Source of the DNA: PALSA-894 sp963828625
Lineage (GTDB): Bacteria > Pseudomonadota > Alphaproteobacteria > Rhizobiales > Xanthobacteraceae
Length of the DNA stretch: 64,000 nt
Assembly: GCA_963828625.1 (NCBI GenBank)
Contig: CAWHEX010000003.1
Span: 248,001-312,000 of the forward strand
Direction of reading: 5' to 3'
Part shown: positions 48,789 through 57,670 of the stretch, piece by piece
Layout: every line of letters starts with the position of its first letter
Numbering within the stretch: the stretch's first letter is position 1
Program-made: the position numbers and the translations under genes
Notes under the pieces: generated by a model
Databases searched by the model: none
What the model was told of the DNA's origin: nothing
Seen by the model: the letters and a program-made list of their open reading frames with translations, nothing else

Positions 48789-49574
48789 ATGAACGCTCAC
48801 GTGTTTGCTGGGGTGCGCTCCGCCGCAACGTGCATGACGGCGGTGATGGCGCTTGCGTTCGGCGCGTCGCTGGCTCTCGCTCAGGCGCCGTCGACCGTGC
48901 CGGCTCCGAAGGCAACGCCGCGTCCGACGCCGCCCGCGCAGAAGGCGCAGCCGAAGGCGCCGCAGCAGCCCGCCCAGCAGGCGCCGGCCATCCCGGGCAC
49001 CCCGGGTGCGGACGCGCAGCAGCAAGCCGGCGCCGAGCAGCCGCCGATCGTGTATTCGCCGTGGACCAAGTTCTGCGGCAAGGACCAGAACCCGCAGGCC
49101 AAGGAAGTCTGCCTGACCGTGAAGGAAGCGCGCCTCGAGACCGGCCAGTTCCTCGCGGGCGCCGCGCTGATCGAGCAGTCGGGTGAGGAGAAGAAGCTCT
49201 TCCGCATCACGCTGCCGCTCGGCATGCAGTTGCCACAGGGCACGCGCATGCTGCTCGACAAGGAAGAGCCGATGCAGGGCCGCTACATCGTGTGCCTGCC
49301 GAACGGCTGCATGGCGGACTTCGACGTCACCAAGGATTTCGTCGCGAAGCTGAAGAAGGGCCAGCAGATCGTGCTGCAGGGCATCAACCTGCCCGGACAG
49401 GCTGCGAGCTACATGCTGCCGCTCACCGACTTCGCCAAGGCGAACGAGGGACCGGCCACCGACCCGAAGAAGTTCGAGGACGACCAGAAGAAGCTGCAGG
49501 AAGAACTGCAGAAGAAGGCCGAGGAAGCGCGCCAGCGCCTGCAGGCAACGCCGCCGGCCGGACAGAAGAAGTAG
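48789..49574 (+). CDS. Invasion-associated locus B (IalB) family protein, first copy
   Basis: A 261-residue exported protein with a signal peptide (ending SLALA before QAPSTVPAP), a long Pro/Ala/Gln linker, and the IalB domain: YSPWTKFCGKDQNP, CLTVKEARLETGQFLAGAAL, RITLPLGMQLPQGTRMLLD and YIVCLPNGCMADFDVT with paired Cys. IalB proteins are named from Bartonella invasion but occur widely in non-pathogenic alphaproteobacteria with unknown role. The C-terminus is a charged coiled-coil (EDDQKKLQEELQKKAEEARQ). A terminator follows. Confidence 0.9.
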   Translation: MNAHVFAGVRSAATCMTAVMALAFGASLALAQAPSTVPAPKATPRPTPPAQKAQPKAPQQPAQQAPAIPGTPGADAQQQAGAEQPPIVYSPWTKFCGKDQNPQAKEVCLTVKEARLETGQFLAGAALIEQSGEEKKLFRITLPLGMQLPQGTRMLLDKEEPMQGRYIVCLPNGCMADFDVTKDFVAKLKKGQQIVLQGINLPGQAASYMLPLTDFAKANEGPATDPKKFEDDQKKLQEELQKKAEEARQRLQATPPAGQKK

Positions 49575-49595
49575 CAATCGATTCGCAACTGGATC

Positions 49596-49630
49596 GATTA
49601 GGGCGCGCCACCGGCGCGCCTTAATCTTTT
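49596..49630 (+). terminator. Rho-independent terminator
   Basis: A 14-bp stem with one G-T pair (49596-49609 with 49613-49626; core GGCGCGCC) and a 3-base loop ends in TCTTTT. It follows the first IalB gene by 22 bases and precedes the second. Confidence 0.85.
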
Positions 49631-49641
49631 GGGGTCGTCGC

Positions 49642-50248
49642 GTGCGGCTGTTCACCCTTCGAGGACGCGGCGTGATCGGCAGGATCGGCTCCGTCATTGT
49701 CTGCGTTGCGCTCGCTTCGACCGCGATGGCCGAGCCGGCGCCGCGCGCCGAGAAGCAAAGCCCGCGGCCGGTCCAACCCGCACCGAACCCGCTTCCGCCT
49801 CAGGTGATGGGTACAGAGCTGTTCAAGTATTCGCCATGGGTGAAGCTGTGCGGCAGGGACAAGAGCGAGCCCGCGGCTCCGCTGATCTGTCTGACCATGA
49901 TGGAAGTGCGCCGCGAAGTCGGGCCGTTCGCGGCAGGCGCCGCGCTGATCGAGGGCGCCGGAGAGATCCAAGGTATTGCGCGTGACGCTGCCGCCCGATG
50001 TCCGGCGCGAGGCGGGCGCACGTATCGCGGTGGATCGCGATGAGCCGCGCGCCGGCAAATTCTCGGGGTGCAATCCGCGCGGCTGTATCGCGGACTTCGA
50101 CGCCAGCGCCGCGTTCATCGAGAAGCTCAAGTCGGGTCAGGTGCTGCACCTGCGCGGCGTTCGCGCGTCAGGCCAGGCCGCGGGCTTTCGATTGCCGCTT
50201 GCCGATTTCGCGAAGGCGAACGACGGACCTTCGGCGCGGCAGCAATAG
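49642..50248 (+). CDS. IalB-family protein, second copy
   Basis: About 201 residues after restoring one extra G near 49971. Signal peptide around GSVIVCVALASTAMA, a short linker, then the same IalB domain as its neighbour: YSPWVKLCGRDKSEP, CLTMMEVRREVGPFAAGAAL, RVTLPPDVRREAGARIAVD, CNPRGCIADFD and FRLPLADFAKANDGPS. It lacks the C-terminal coiled-coil of the first copy. The start is a GTG at 49642 or 49672; the latter has GAGGA before it. It follows a terminator so probably has its own promoter. Confidence 0.85.
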
Positions 50249-50277
50249 CCGCCACGCGGCGCCATCTATCAGCCGCA

Positions 50278-51078
50278 TCACTGCGACGCTGTCACGCCGC
50301 TGTCGATCTGCCGTCCCATGATGGCGATCGCCTGCTGGTAGACCGTCGCGGCGTTCCAGCCCTCGATCGCAGCAAAATTCGGCTGCCCCGGCTGATAGCC
50401 GGCGCCGGCCTTCCAGCCGTGCCCTTTGAGGAAGGCCGCGGTCGACGTCAGCGCGCCCGACGGGCTGTCGAGATTTCCGGCGCCGTATTGAAGGATGGCC
50501 TTGGGCATGAACTGGGTCTGGCCGTATTCGCCGTGCATCGAGCCGCGCGTGGTGGCGGAGAGCGTGCCGCGGTCGATCAGCTTCAGCGCCGCATAGAGAT
50601 GGTCGGTGAAGAACTCGGGCCGCCGGCAATCGTAGGCGAGCGTCGCCACTGCGGAGACGATGTTCTCGTTGCCGCGCAATTTGCCGAACGCCGTCTCCAT
50701 GCCCCAGATCGCCAGCAGCGGCCCCGGCGGCACGCCATAGCGCTGCTCGATCGAAGCAAGCAATGCGGCATGCTGCTGCTTGAGCCGGCGTCCTTGCGAC
50801 ACGATGGTGGCGGCACCGCGCTTGACCAGGAACTGATCGAGCGAAAGCTTGAAGCTCTTCATGCCGCGGTCGGCCGCGATGGTCCGCGTCGCATAAGTGG
50901 AGCCCATCAAGGCCGCGATGCCGGCAGCACCGACGCCCTTCTGTCGCGCCTCGGCGGCGAAGGCCGGCTTCCAGCCCTCGAAGCCGGCGGCGCCATTGCC
51001 ACATTGCGCCGCGAAGGCAGGAGCGGGCAGGGAGCAGGCCAGCGCGAACAGCACGGCGGAAGCAAAACGGTGCGGCAT
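50278..51078 (-). CDS. Lytic murein transglycosylase (MltB-type)
   Basis: A 266-residue exported peptidoglycan lytic transglycosylase. Signal peptide around AVLFALACSLPAPAFA, then the MltB-type core: FLVKRGAATIVSQGRRL, IEQRYGVPPGPLLAIWGMET with the catalytic Glu, SAVATLAYDCRRPEFFTDHL, SMHGEYGQTQFMP and STAAFLKGHGWKAG. The ATG at 51078 has TGAGGA eight bases upstream. It cleaves the MurNAc-GlcNAc bond, leaving anhydro-MurNAc. Frame intact. Confidence 0.93.
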   Translation of the reverse strand: MPHRFASAVLFALACSLPAPAFAAQCGNGAAGFEGWKPAFAAEARQKGVGAAGIAALMGSTYATRTIAADRGMKSFKLSLDQFLVKRGAATIVSQGRRLKQQHAALLASIEQRYGVPPGPLLAIWGMETAFGKLRGNENIVSAVATLAYDCRRPEFFTDHLYAALKLIDRGTLSATTRGSMHGEYGQTQFMPKAILQYGAGNLDSPSGALTSTAAFLKGHGWKAGAGYQPGQPNFAAIEGWNAATVYQQAIAIMGRQIDSGVTASQ

Positions 51079-51147
51079 CAGCGGAATCCTCAGGTTGCCC
51101 AGCGGCGCACTCAAACCCGCACTTGGTGACGGGAAAGAGGCAGCGGC

Positions 51148-51480
51148 CTAATTCAGCCGCTGCTCGCGCGGCTTGTAGCTGCCGTCTCGGGCGCGCTCGA
51201 ATACCTCTCGCACCTGCGGGTGGCGCACCGGCTGGCCGGATTCATCCGGCAACAGGTTCTGCTCCGACACGTAGGCGACGTATTCGGTTTCGGCATTCTC
51301 GGCGAACAGGTGGTAGAACGGCTGGTCCTTGCGCGGCCGCACCTCGGCAGGAATCGCGTTGTACCATTCCTCGGTGTTGGCGAAGACCGGGTCGATGTCG
51401 AACACGACGCCGCGGAACGGGAAAAGCCGGTGCTTCACCACGGCCCCGATCCTGAACTTGGCATTGCGCTCTTCCGTCAT
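51148..51480 (-). CDS. hspQ: Heat shock protein HspQ
   Basis: A 110-residue HspQ (hemimethylated-DNA-binding YccV-like fold) with KFRIGAVVKHRLFPFRGVVF, DIDPVFANTEEWYNAIP, PFYHLFAENAETEYVAYVSE and QNLLPDES, matching the family throughout. In enterobacteria HspQ modulates Lon protease specificity. The ATG at 51480 begins MTEERNAKF. It is followed downstream by the transglycosylase on the same strand. Frame intact. Confidence 0.92.
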   Translation of the reverse strand: MTEERNAKFRIGAVVKHRLFPFRGVVFDIDPVFANTEEWYNAIPAEVRPRKDQPFYHLFAENAETEYVAYVSEQNLLPDESGQPVRHPQVREVFERARDGSYKPREQRLN

Positions 51481-51663
51481 GGTCTTGAAATAGTACGCTT
51501 TTCGCCCCAGCGCCAGTATCAGCCCGGTTGCGGCGCGGGCTGCCGAAACTTCGGGCCGAACCTTCTGGTAACCCAGCGCGACAAACTTCCGAGTGGCCCG
51601 CGGAACGGCCGCAGATTTTGCGCGTTTGCGAGCCAGCCAAGCCAATTGAGGCGGTAGCCAGAG

Positions 51664-52206
51664 ATGATGCCCAGTTTGTTGAAATACTTCACGATTGTCG
51701 GGGGGGTGCTGCTCTCGCTTTTGATCGCCGCGAACGCCGTGCTCGAGCCGGGCGGACCCGGACCCACATTCCTCAAGGCCGAAGCCGCCAAGCCTGCGGT
51801 CAGGCATGACCCGCGCGCTTCGAAGGTCGAACGGCTGCGCGCCGAGGAGGCGGCAGCCGAAAAAGCCAGGACCGCGTCGCTCGTCGAGTCGCCCGTCGCC
51901 GTGACCGAGCCCGCGATGCCGCGGCCGGTTGAGGCGGCCATCGAAACACCTGCGCAGATTAGCGCGGCGGCCTCGCTTGTCTCATCCGCGCCAACCGAGG
52001 ACGAAGCCGCACGCGCCACGCAACTTGCGCAGGAGAAGATCAAGGCCGAGAAGGCGAAGGCGCGCAAAAAGCAGATCGCGCGCGAACGCGCCAAGGCGAA
52101 AGTGCTGGAGGAAGCAAGCGCGCAGCAGGCGCAGCCGGCCTACAGCTATGCGCCGCGCCAGGCCTTCGGGCCGTTCGGGCAGGGCGGCGGTTGGGGCCGG
52201 TGGTAA
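51664..52206 (+). CDS. Membrane-anchored Ala/Lys-rich coiled-coil protein, unknown
   Basis: A 180-residue protein with one N-terminal membrane helix (YFTIVGGVLLSLLIAANAVL), a low-complexity Ala/Glu/Lys region that is predicted coiled-coil (KIKAEKAKARKKQIARERAK), and a Gly/Phe-rich end (RQAFGPFGQGGGWGRW). Two ATGs (51664, 51667) could serve as start. It is divergent from hspQ. No family recognised. Confidence 0.6.
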   Translation: MMPSLLKYFTIVGGVLLSLLIAANAVLEPGGPGPTFLKAEAAKPAVRHDPRASKVERLRAEEAAAEKARTASLVESPVAVTEPAMPRPVEAAIETPAQISAAASLVSSAPTEDEAARATQLAQEKIKAEKAKARKKQIARERAKAKVLEEASAQQAQPAYSYAPRQAFGPFGQGGGWGRW

Positions 52207-52242
52207 CGCGCTGAGCCGCGAGAGCCGGTGCGCGAGCCTTAG

Positions 52243-53287
52243 CTAAAGCCCGTAACGCTCCTTCATCTCGGCATCCTTCCCCGCGACGATCTTCGCGAGA
52301 TCGACCACCACCTTGGCCTGCTTCCAGGTGGCGTCATCCTGCATCTTGCCGTCGATCATCACGGCGCCGGTGCCGTCGGGCATCGCGGCAAGGATCTTCA
52401 GCGCGAATTTCACCTCGGCGACGTCGGGCGAGAACACGCGCTTGGCGATCGGCACCTGGGTCGGGTGCAAGCGTCCAGGCGCCGGCGCAGCCCATCAGGA
52501 AGGCGTTGCGGAATTGCGCCTCGCAGGCGGCAGGGTCGGAGAAGTCGCCGAACGGTCCGTAGAACGCCTTGATGCCGGCCGACGCGCAGGCGTCGACCAT
52601 CTTGGCGGTGGTGTAGTGCCAGAGGTCCTGCTGGAATTTTCCGCGCGCGCTTTCGGGTCCGTCCGCGTCGGCCAGCACCACGTAATCCGGATGCCCGCCG
52701 CCGACGCGCGTGGTCTTCATCGCGCGCGAGGCCGCGAGGTCCGCAGGGCCAAGCGAGATGCCGTGCATGCGCGGGGAGGCGGCGGCGATCGCCTCGACGT
52801 TCTTCACGCCCTCGGCGGTTTCGAGAATGGCGTGGATCAGGATCGGCCGCGTGACCTGGTGGCGTGCTTCGAGCTGCGCGAGCAGCTGATCGAGATAATG
52901 GATGTCCCACGGCCCCTCGACCTTGGGCAGCATCATCACGTCGAGCTTGTTGCCGACCGACGCGACGATCTGCGTGATGTCGTCGAGCGCCCACGGCGAG
53001 TTGAGCGCGTTGATGCGCGTCCACAGGCCGGTCGAACCGAAATCGTTGGCCTGCGCAAGCGCGATGAAGCCCGCGCGCGCCGCCTCCTTGGCGTCGGCCG
53101 GGATCGCGTCCTCCAGATTGCCGAGCACCACGTCGACTTCGCGGATGAGGTCCGGCACCTTGGCGCGCATCTTTTCGACATGCGGCGGCACGAAATGAAT
53201 CATGCGTTCGAGCCGTACGGGAAGCTCGCGGTACGGCTCGGGCGCGCCGATCGCGAGCGGCTTGAAGAAGGGGCGGGGGAGTTTCAT
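52243..53287 (-). CDS. HpcH/HpaI aldolase / CitE-like lyase
   Basis: About 347 residues, a TIM-barrel C-C lyase of the citrate-lyase-beta/malyl-CoA lyase superfamily. Key stretches: VDVVLGNLEDAIPADAKEAAR with the metal-binding acidic residue, LWTRINALNSPW with the CoA-binding Arg, MMLPKVEGPWDIHYLDQL, IHAILETAEGV with the metal Glu, SLGPADLAASR and LHPTQVPIAKRVFSP. One extra G near 52472. Probably acts on malyl-CoA or citramalyl-CoA type esters; substrate not proven. Its ATG overlaps the stop of the DUF2064 gene. Confidence 0.85.
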
Positions 53288-53965
53288 GGCGCGCAGTCCT
53301 GACAGAGCAACCAGCCTATTTCCATGCAATTCTTCGGCCAATATGCGGCCGGAAGCGCACTAGATATTGAACGGCCGTACGAAATTGTCGTCGGTGCGAA
53401 ATGCGCGCGGGTGGCGGGCGCGGGCGCGCCTTCGAGGTTGCCTTGCGCGAAGGCCGGGCGGTCACCTGCAAGCTCGCTCCGCAGCATGGCGAGTGAAGCG
53501 GCGTCGTCCACATCATACCAGCCGGGCAGGGCGACGACCGGCAGGCCGATCTCGGCGGCGCGCTGCGAGCGTGCGCTCATAGACCTGTGCGGTGCTCCAC
53601 GGAATATCGGCGAACAGTCGCTCATGCAGCGCAGAAAGCCCAATCAGCATGTAGCCGCCGTCGAGCGCGGGACTCAGCACGACAGCACCGCCACGCCGCG
53701 CGCCGAGATCGCCGTCGTCTTGCGGGAGCATGCGGAAGCCCGCAGGGAGCAGTTCACGCAGCGCGTGCCCGGTTCCAACGGGCGTATAGATCGCATAAGC
53801 CGTGACACCTTCGCCGATCAGTCCGCTCACCGTGCCAGCCGTGTCGCGGATGAAGCAGGTGGCCAGCGCGGCGCATTCCTCCGGACTCAGCGGCGGAAAG
53901 AGGCGGGTCTTCGACAGGCCGGGCGCCGGCGTCTTGCAGACGATCCCAACTGCTATGCTGTCCAC
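53284..53965 (-). CDS. DUF2064 (TIGR04282-type glycosyltransferase-like) protein, internally deleted
   Basis: The N-terminus VGIVCKTPAPGLSKTRLFPP and the later ALDGGYMLIGL, LFADIPWSTAQVYERT and WYDVDDAASLAMLRSEL are typical of DUF2064 nucleotidyl/glycosyl-transferase-like proteins. Between GDLGAR and VVLSPALDGG about 40 residues that carry the D-S-P-T-L-P-like motif in relatives are missing. One frameshift near 53568. The C-terminal end after APATRA may be off-frame; an alternative stop is at 53360. The GTG at 53965 has GGAG upstream. Probably non-functional as an enzyme. Confidence 0.6.
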
Positions 53966-54063
53966 ACCGGCTCCGGAGTACCGTTTCGCACTCGTGCGCC
54001 CATGATGAACAGGCTTGAGCGTTCCGTCACTTCACAACCGCTTCAGGTATACATCTCCAACCC

Positions 54064-55024
54064 ATGCTCGACGTCATCAACCTCGCGCTGCCTTTCTTCG
54101 GACTGATCTTCCTCGGGCTTGCCTGCGGCAAGCTCAAGCAGATCCCGGAAACCGGGATGGCGTGGATGAACTTCTTTCTCATCTACGTGTCGCTGCCCTG
54201 CCTGTTCTACCGGGTGCTGGCGCAGACTCCGCTCGAGCAGCTCAACAATCCGCCGTTCATCATCGCGACCATGCTGGCGACGTCGGTCGCGTTCGCGCTT
54301 GCCTATGCGATCGGCTGGGCCTTCCGGCGCAACATGGGAGAGGCGACCATCGCGGGCCTTTCCGGCGCCTACGGCAATATCGGCTACATGGGGCCGGGGC
54401 TGGCGCTCGCGACGCTCGGCGCGGGCGCCAATGTGCCGGTCGCGCTGATTTTCTGCTTCGACACGCTGCTGCTGTTTGCGCTCGTGCCGTTCCTGATGAC
54501 GCTGTCGGCGCCGCGCCACCAGAGCCTCGCCGCAACGGCGCTGGAAGTCGTCAGGCGCATCGTGCTGCACCCGTTCATCATCGCGACCGCGCTCGGTGTT
54601 GCATCGGCGGCGATCCATTTCGAGCCGCCGGTCGCGCTCGACCGGCTGATGCAGTTCCTGCAGAACGCGGCGGCGCCGTGCGCGCTGTTCGCGCTCGGCG
54701 TCACGGTCGCGCTGCGGCCGATGCAGCGCATCCCGTGGGAGGTGCCGTTCACGATCGTGGTGAAGGTGCTGCTGCATCCGATCGCCGTGCTGGTGCTGCT
54801 GTCGCTTGCTCGGCCCGTTCGATCCGGTCTGGGTCTACACCGCGGTGCTGATGGCGGCGCTGCCGCCCGCGCTCAACGTGTTCATCATGGCGCGGCAGTA
54901 CGACACCTGGGTGGCGCAGGCATCCGGCTCGGTGCTGTTCGGGACGTTCGTCTCGGTGGTCACTCTCACCACCACGATGTGGCTGGTGAAGAGCGGTGTG
55001 ATGCCAACAGCGCTATTGCGATAG
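54064..55024 (+). CDS. AEC-family (auxin efflux carrier-like) transporter
   Basis: About 319 residues, ten predicted membrane helices in two sets of five. Family features: LALPFFGLIFLGLACGK at the start, GLSGAYGNIGYMGPGLALA in helix 4-5, and LPPALNVFIMARQYDTWVAQ near the end. AEC transporters in bacteria export or import small carboxylates such as malonate or malate. One extra C near 54811 splits the C-terminal part. Divergent from the DUF2064/CitE-like pair by 98 bp, so a link to carboxylate metabolism is possible. Confidence 0.9.
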
Positions 55025-55154
55025 ACGCGCTCGCTCGTCGTCATGCGCCGTACCCCGACGCGATGACGAGCGCGAGCAGCGGCGCGTATCCCCACGCAAA
55101 GACCCTGATGATGTCCGTGACGGTCTCCCGCGGCGAAGCCCGAGCTCGACCCTA

Positions 55155-56130
55155 AAGTGCTTTGAGCGTCCCGAGCGGCGCATCATTGAATTCATTGGGT
55201 GCTTCGGTCTGCGGAATGCGCCTGAGGTCCGGCAAAAACGTCAGCGCGGCGTGCGGAATGAAGTCTTGGCGATCGCGCGTTTGCGATCCTGAATGCCAGA
55301 ATCCTTGTTGTCCCAGATGATTGGGATCCGGAGTTTCAGTCATGCATAAGAATTGCGGTCGGCGCTCTCCGCAATCCGGTCGCCGCCAAGGAAATAGGCG
55401 AGCCACTCCGCGATATCGGGCGTGCTATCGCGCAGTCCGGACGGACGCCGGAGAATTCGAGGTGCTCGGGGAGCGCGCGCTCCGTTTTCTCGATCAGGGA
55501 TTCGATGAGAGATTCGAGGAGCAGTTCGGTCGCCAACGGGTTGGCGATCGTCGGCGACACCATCATTTCGCGGATCCATTTCGGACGGAGCAGAAGCGGG
55601 GTCCGGCGGAGGCGCGGTCATCCGAACGCGGCGTCGACCGGCACCAGGGCGCGGGCCTGCGTCGGATAACGCATCACGAGTTCCGCGGCGGCGCGGGCAC
55701 CGAACGAGTAAGCGACGACGATGGCAGGCTTCGGGAGCAGACTAGTCAGCAGATCGTTGCACGCATGATACCTAGTCATGACGGTATGCCGCCGGGTCCC
55801 GTCCGAAAGCCGACCGGCGGCAGCCCGAGCGCAATCACGCGAAAGCCTTCCGACGCCGGTCGTCGTCCGCTCGCTCCACGCCGTGGTCCCGTGGAACAGG
55901 ACGATGGGCATCCCGTCTGCCGGACCCTGCTCCTGGAGGAACACGCCGCCCGAGCGGGTGCTGATGAGACGCCCGACAGGGATGCGCAAGGCCTGCTCGC
56001 ACGCCCGTCTCGCGTCCAGCTGCGCGACCGGAACGCCACGAGTGCGATCAACGCCACCGCGACGAAGACGACGGGCGCCCCATGCGACCCGCGCGCAGGA
56101 TTTCGGATCACGGAGGCCTGCGGCCAGCAT
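55155..56130 (-). pseudogene. Decayed alpha/beta hydrolase
   Basis: Pieces in several minus-strand frames line up in order as one alpha/beta hydrolase: a membrane helix (VVFVAVALIALVAF), MPIVLFHGTTAWSE as the oxyanion loop, RVIALGLPPVGF, AIVVAYSFGARAAAELV with the nucleophile elbow, MVSPTIANPLATELLLE, IPIIWDNKDSGIQD, and LTFLPDLRRIPQTEAPNEFN containing the usual GHIPQ-type His region, here Arg-Arg. At least six frame changes occur and the catalytic His appears replaced, so decay is more likely than simple sequence error, although this cannot be settled. Confidence 0.6.
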
Positions 56131-56156
56131 TGCCCTGTAGATACGGCTGAATAGCG

Positions 56157-56178
56157 CTGACTAGTCTGGACTAGTCAG
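56157..56178. promoter_or_regulatory. 22-bp palindrome upstream of the aminotransferase operon
   Basis: CTGACTAGTC, TG, GACTAGTCAG is a perfect inverted repeat with 10-bp arms. It contains the self-complementary octamer GACTAGTC twice (56159-56166 and 56169-56176), one helical turn apart. It ends 94 bases before the aminotransferase ATG. A third octamer lies at 55740-55747. The layout fits cooperative binding of a dimeric repressor, perhaps of GntR type; no regulator gene is in the window. Confidence 0.6.
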
Positions 56179-56272
56179 TGATCAGCTGACGGATTACGAG
56201 CGCCGCAGGGGCCCCGTTGCGTCCAACCCGTGAAAACGGGCACGCTGCGGGAAACCGAACTCAGGTGTCTTC

Positions 56273-57670
56273 ATGGATCTGGCGCAACCGCCGCTGACCA
56301 ACTCGCGGGTCGAGACCGAGTACCGTTCCCGCACGAAGCGGTCGGCGGAACTCTACGCCGAGGCGTGCAGGGTGATCCCGGCCGGACTGACCCACAACTC
56401 CCGGACGCTGTTGCCGTACCCGGTCTATGCGGCGCGCGCTTCCGGGTCGCGGAAGTGGGACGTCGACGGCAACGAGTATGTCGACTTCTTCGGAGGGCAT
56501 GGCGCGCTGCTGCTCGGGCACGCTCACCCGGCGGTCGTCGAAGCCGTCCGGGCCCAGGTGACGCAAGGCACCCACTGGGGGTCGTCGCACGAGGCCGAGG
56601 TTCGCTGGGCCGAGCTCGTGAACCGCCTCGTTCCGTGCGCCGAGCGGGTCCGTTTCACCGCATCCGGCACGGAAGCGTCGCATCTTGCGCTACGGCTCGC
56701 ACGTGCCTTTACGAACAAGCCCAAAGTGGTTCGGTTCATTGGCCATTTTCATGGTTGGCATGACCAGGTAGCCGCCGGATCGATGTCGCACTTCGACGGC
56801 GGCGTGCCGGCCGGCATTTTGCCGAGCCTGGTCGAGCAGACGATCCTGTTACCGGCGGACGATATCGCGCACGTCGCCGACACACTGCGCCAGCGCGACG
56901 ACATCGCGGCCGTAATCCTCGAAGGCTCGGGCGCCTCGTGGGGCATGGTGCCGCTGCCGGGGGATTTCCTCGCCGGCCTGCGCGCCGTCACGAAGGAGCG
57001 CGGCATCGTGATGATACTCGACGAGGTCATCACCGGTTTCCGCTGGGCGCGCGGCGGCGCACAGGAGCGCTTCGGCGTGACGCCGGACATGTGCGTGCTG
57101 GCGAAGATCGTCGCGGGCGGATTGCCCGGCGGCGCCGTCGCGGGACGCGCCGACATCATGGATCAACTCGACGCGGCTGCCGCCAAGAGGGCGGGGCGCG
57201 AGAAGATCGGCCATCAGGGAACGTTCAACTCGAACCCGCTCTGTTCGGCGGCCGCGGTCGCGACGCTGTCGATCGTCGAACGCGAGGATGTTTGCGCGAA
57301 GGCCGAAGCAACGACGGAGAAAATCCGCGCCGGCATGCGGCAGATCCTCGTCGAGGAAGACGTGCCGTGGGGCATCTATGGCGACGCATCGGCGTTCCTG
57401 ATTTTCCAGAACCCGCAAGGTCTCGACATCGATCCGCAGACGTTCGATCCGCTGCGGCATGGCTTCAAGGAGTTGAAGGCGGTGCGTAACGCGAACCTCA
57501 GCCATCGCCTGCGCATCGCGATGCTGGCGAACGGCGTCGACATCATGGGCGCGCCGGGCGGGCTCGTGTCGGCGGTCCACGACGCCGAGGACGTCGCGCG
57601 CACGCTCGAGGCGTTTCGTACGAGCGTGCGCTGGCTCAAGGCCGAAGGCGACGTTGCGAGACCCAAATGA
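56273..57670 (+). CDS. Class III PLP-dependent aminotransferase (HemL-like)
   Basis: A 465-residue fold-type I aminotransferase of the glutamate-1-semialdehyde mutase-like group. Conserved: VDGNEYVDFFGGHGALLLGH, RFTASGTEASHLALRLARAF, IGHFHGWHDQ, MILDEVITGFRWA with the PLP-ring Asp, and the Schiff-base Lys in VLAKIVAGGLPGGAVAG. Frame intact. It overlaps the following CoA-transferase by four bases, so it is unlikely to be the haem enzyme; catabolic transamination of an omega- or beta-amino acid is more likely. Confidence 0.92.
   Translation: MDLAQPPLTNSRVETEYRSRTKRSAELYAEACRVIPAGLTHNSRTLLPYPVYAARASGSRKWDVDGNEYVDFFGGHGALLLGHAHPAVVEAVRAQVTQGTHWGSSHEAEVRWAELVNRLVPCAERVRFTASGTEASHLALRLARAFTNKPKVVRFIGHFHGWHDQVAAGSMSHFDGGVPAGILPSLVEQTILLPADDIAHVADTLRQRDDIAAVILEGSGASWGMVPLPGDFLAGLRAVTKERGIVMILDEVITGFRWARGGAQERFGVTPDMCVLAKIVAGGLPGGAVAGRADIMDQLDAAAAKRAGREKIGHQGTFNSNPLCSAAAVATLSIVEREDVCAKAEATTEKIRAGMRQILVEEDVPWGIYGDASAFLIFQNPQGLDIDPQTFDPLRHGFKELKAVRNANLSHRLRIAMLANGVDIMGAPGGLVSAVHDAEDVARTLEAFRTSVRWLKAEGDVARPK

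Noticed and set aside
55321..56154. A 277-codon plus-strand gene
   Set aside because: The ordered alpha/beta hydrolase fragments, including the nucleophile elbow, lie on the opposite strand; the plus frame has no domain.
56273..57670. Glutamate-1-semialdehyde aminomutase for haem synthesis
   Set aside because: The gene is coupled to a CoA-transferase behind an operator-like site, which fits catabolism better; family similarity alone does not assign hemL.
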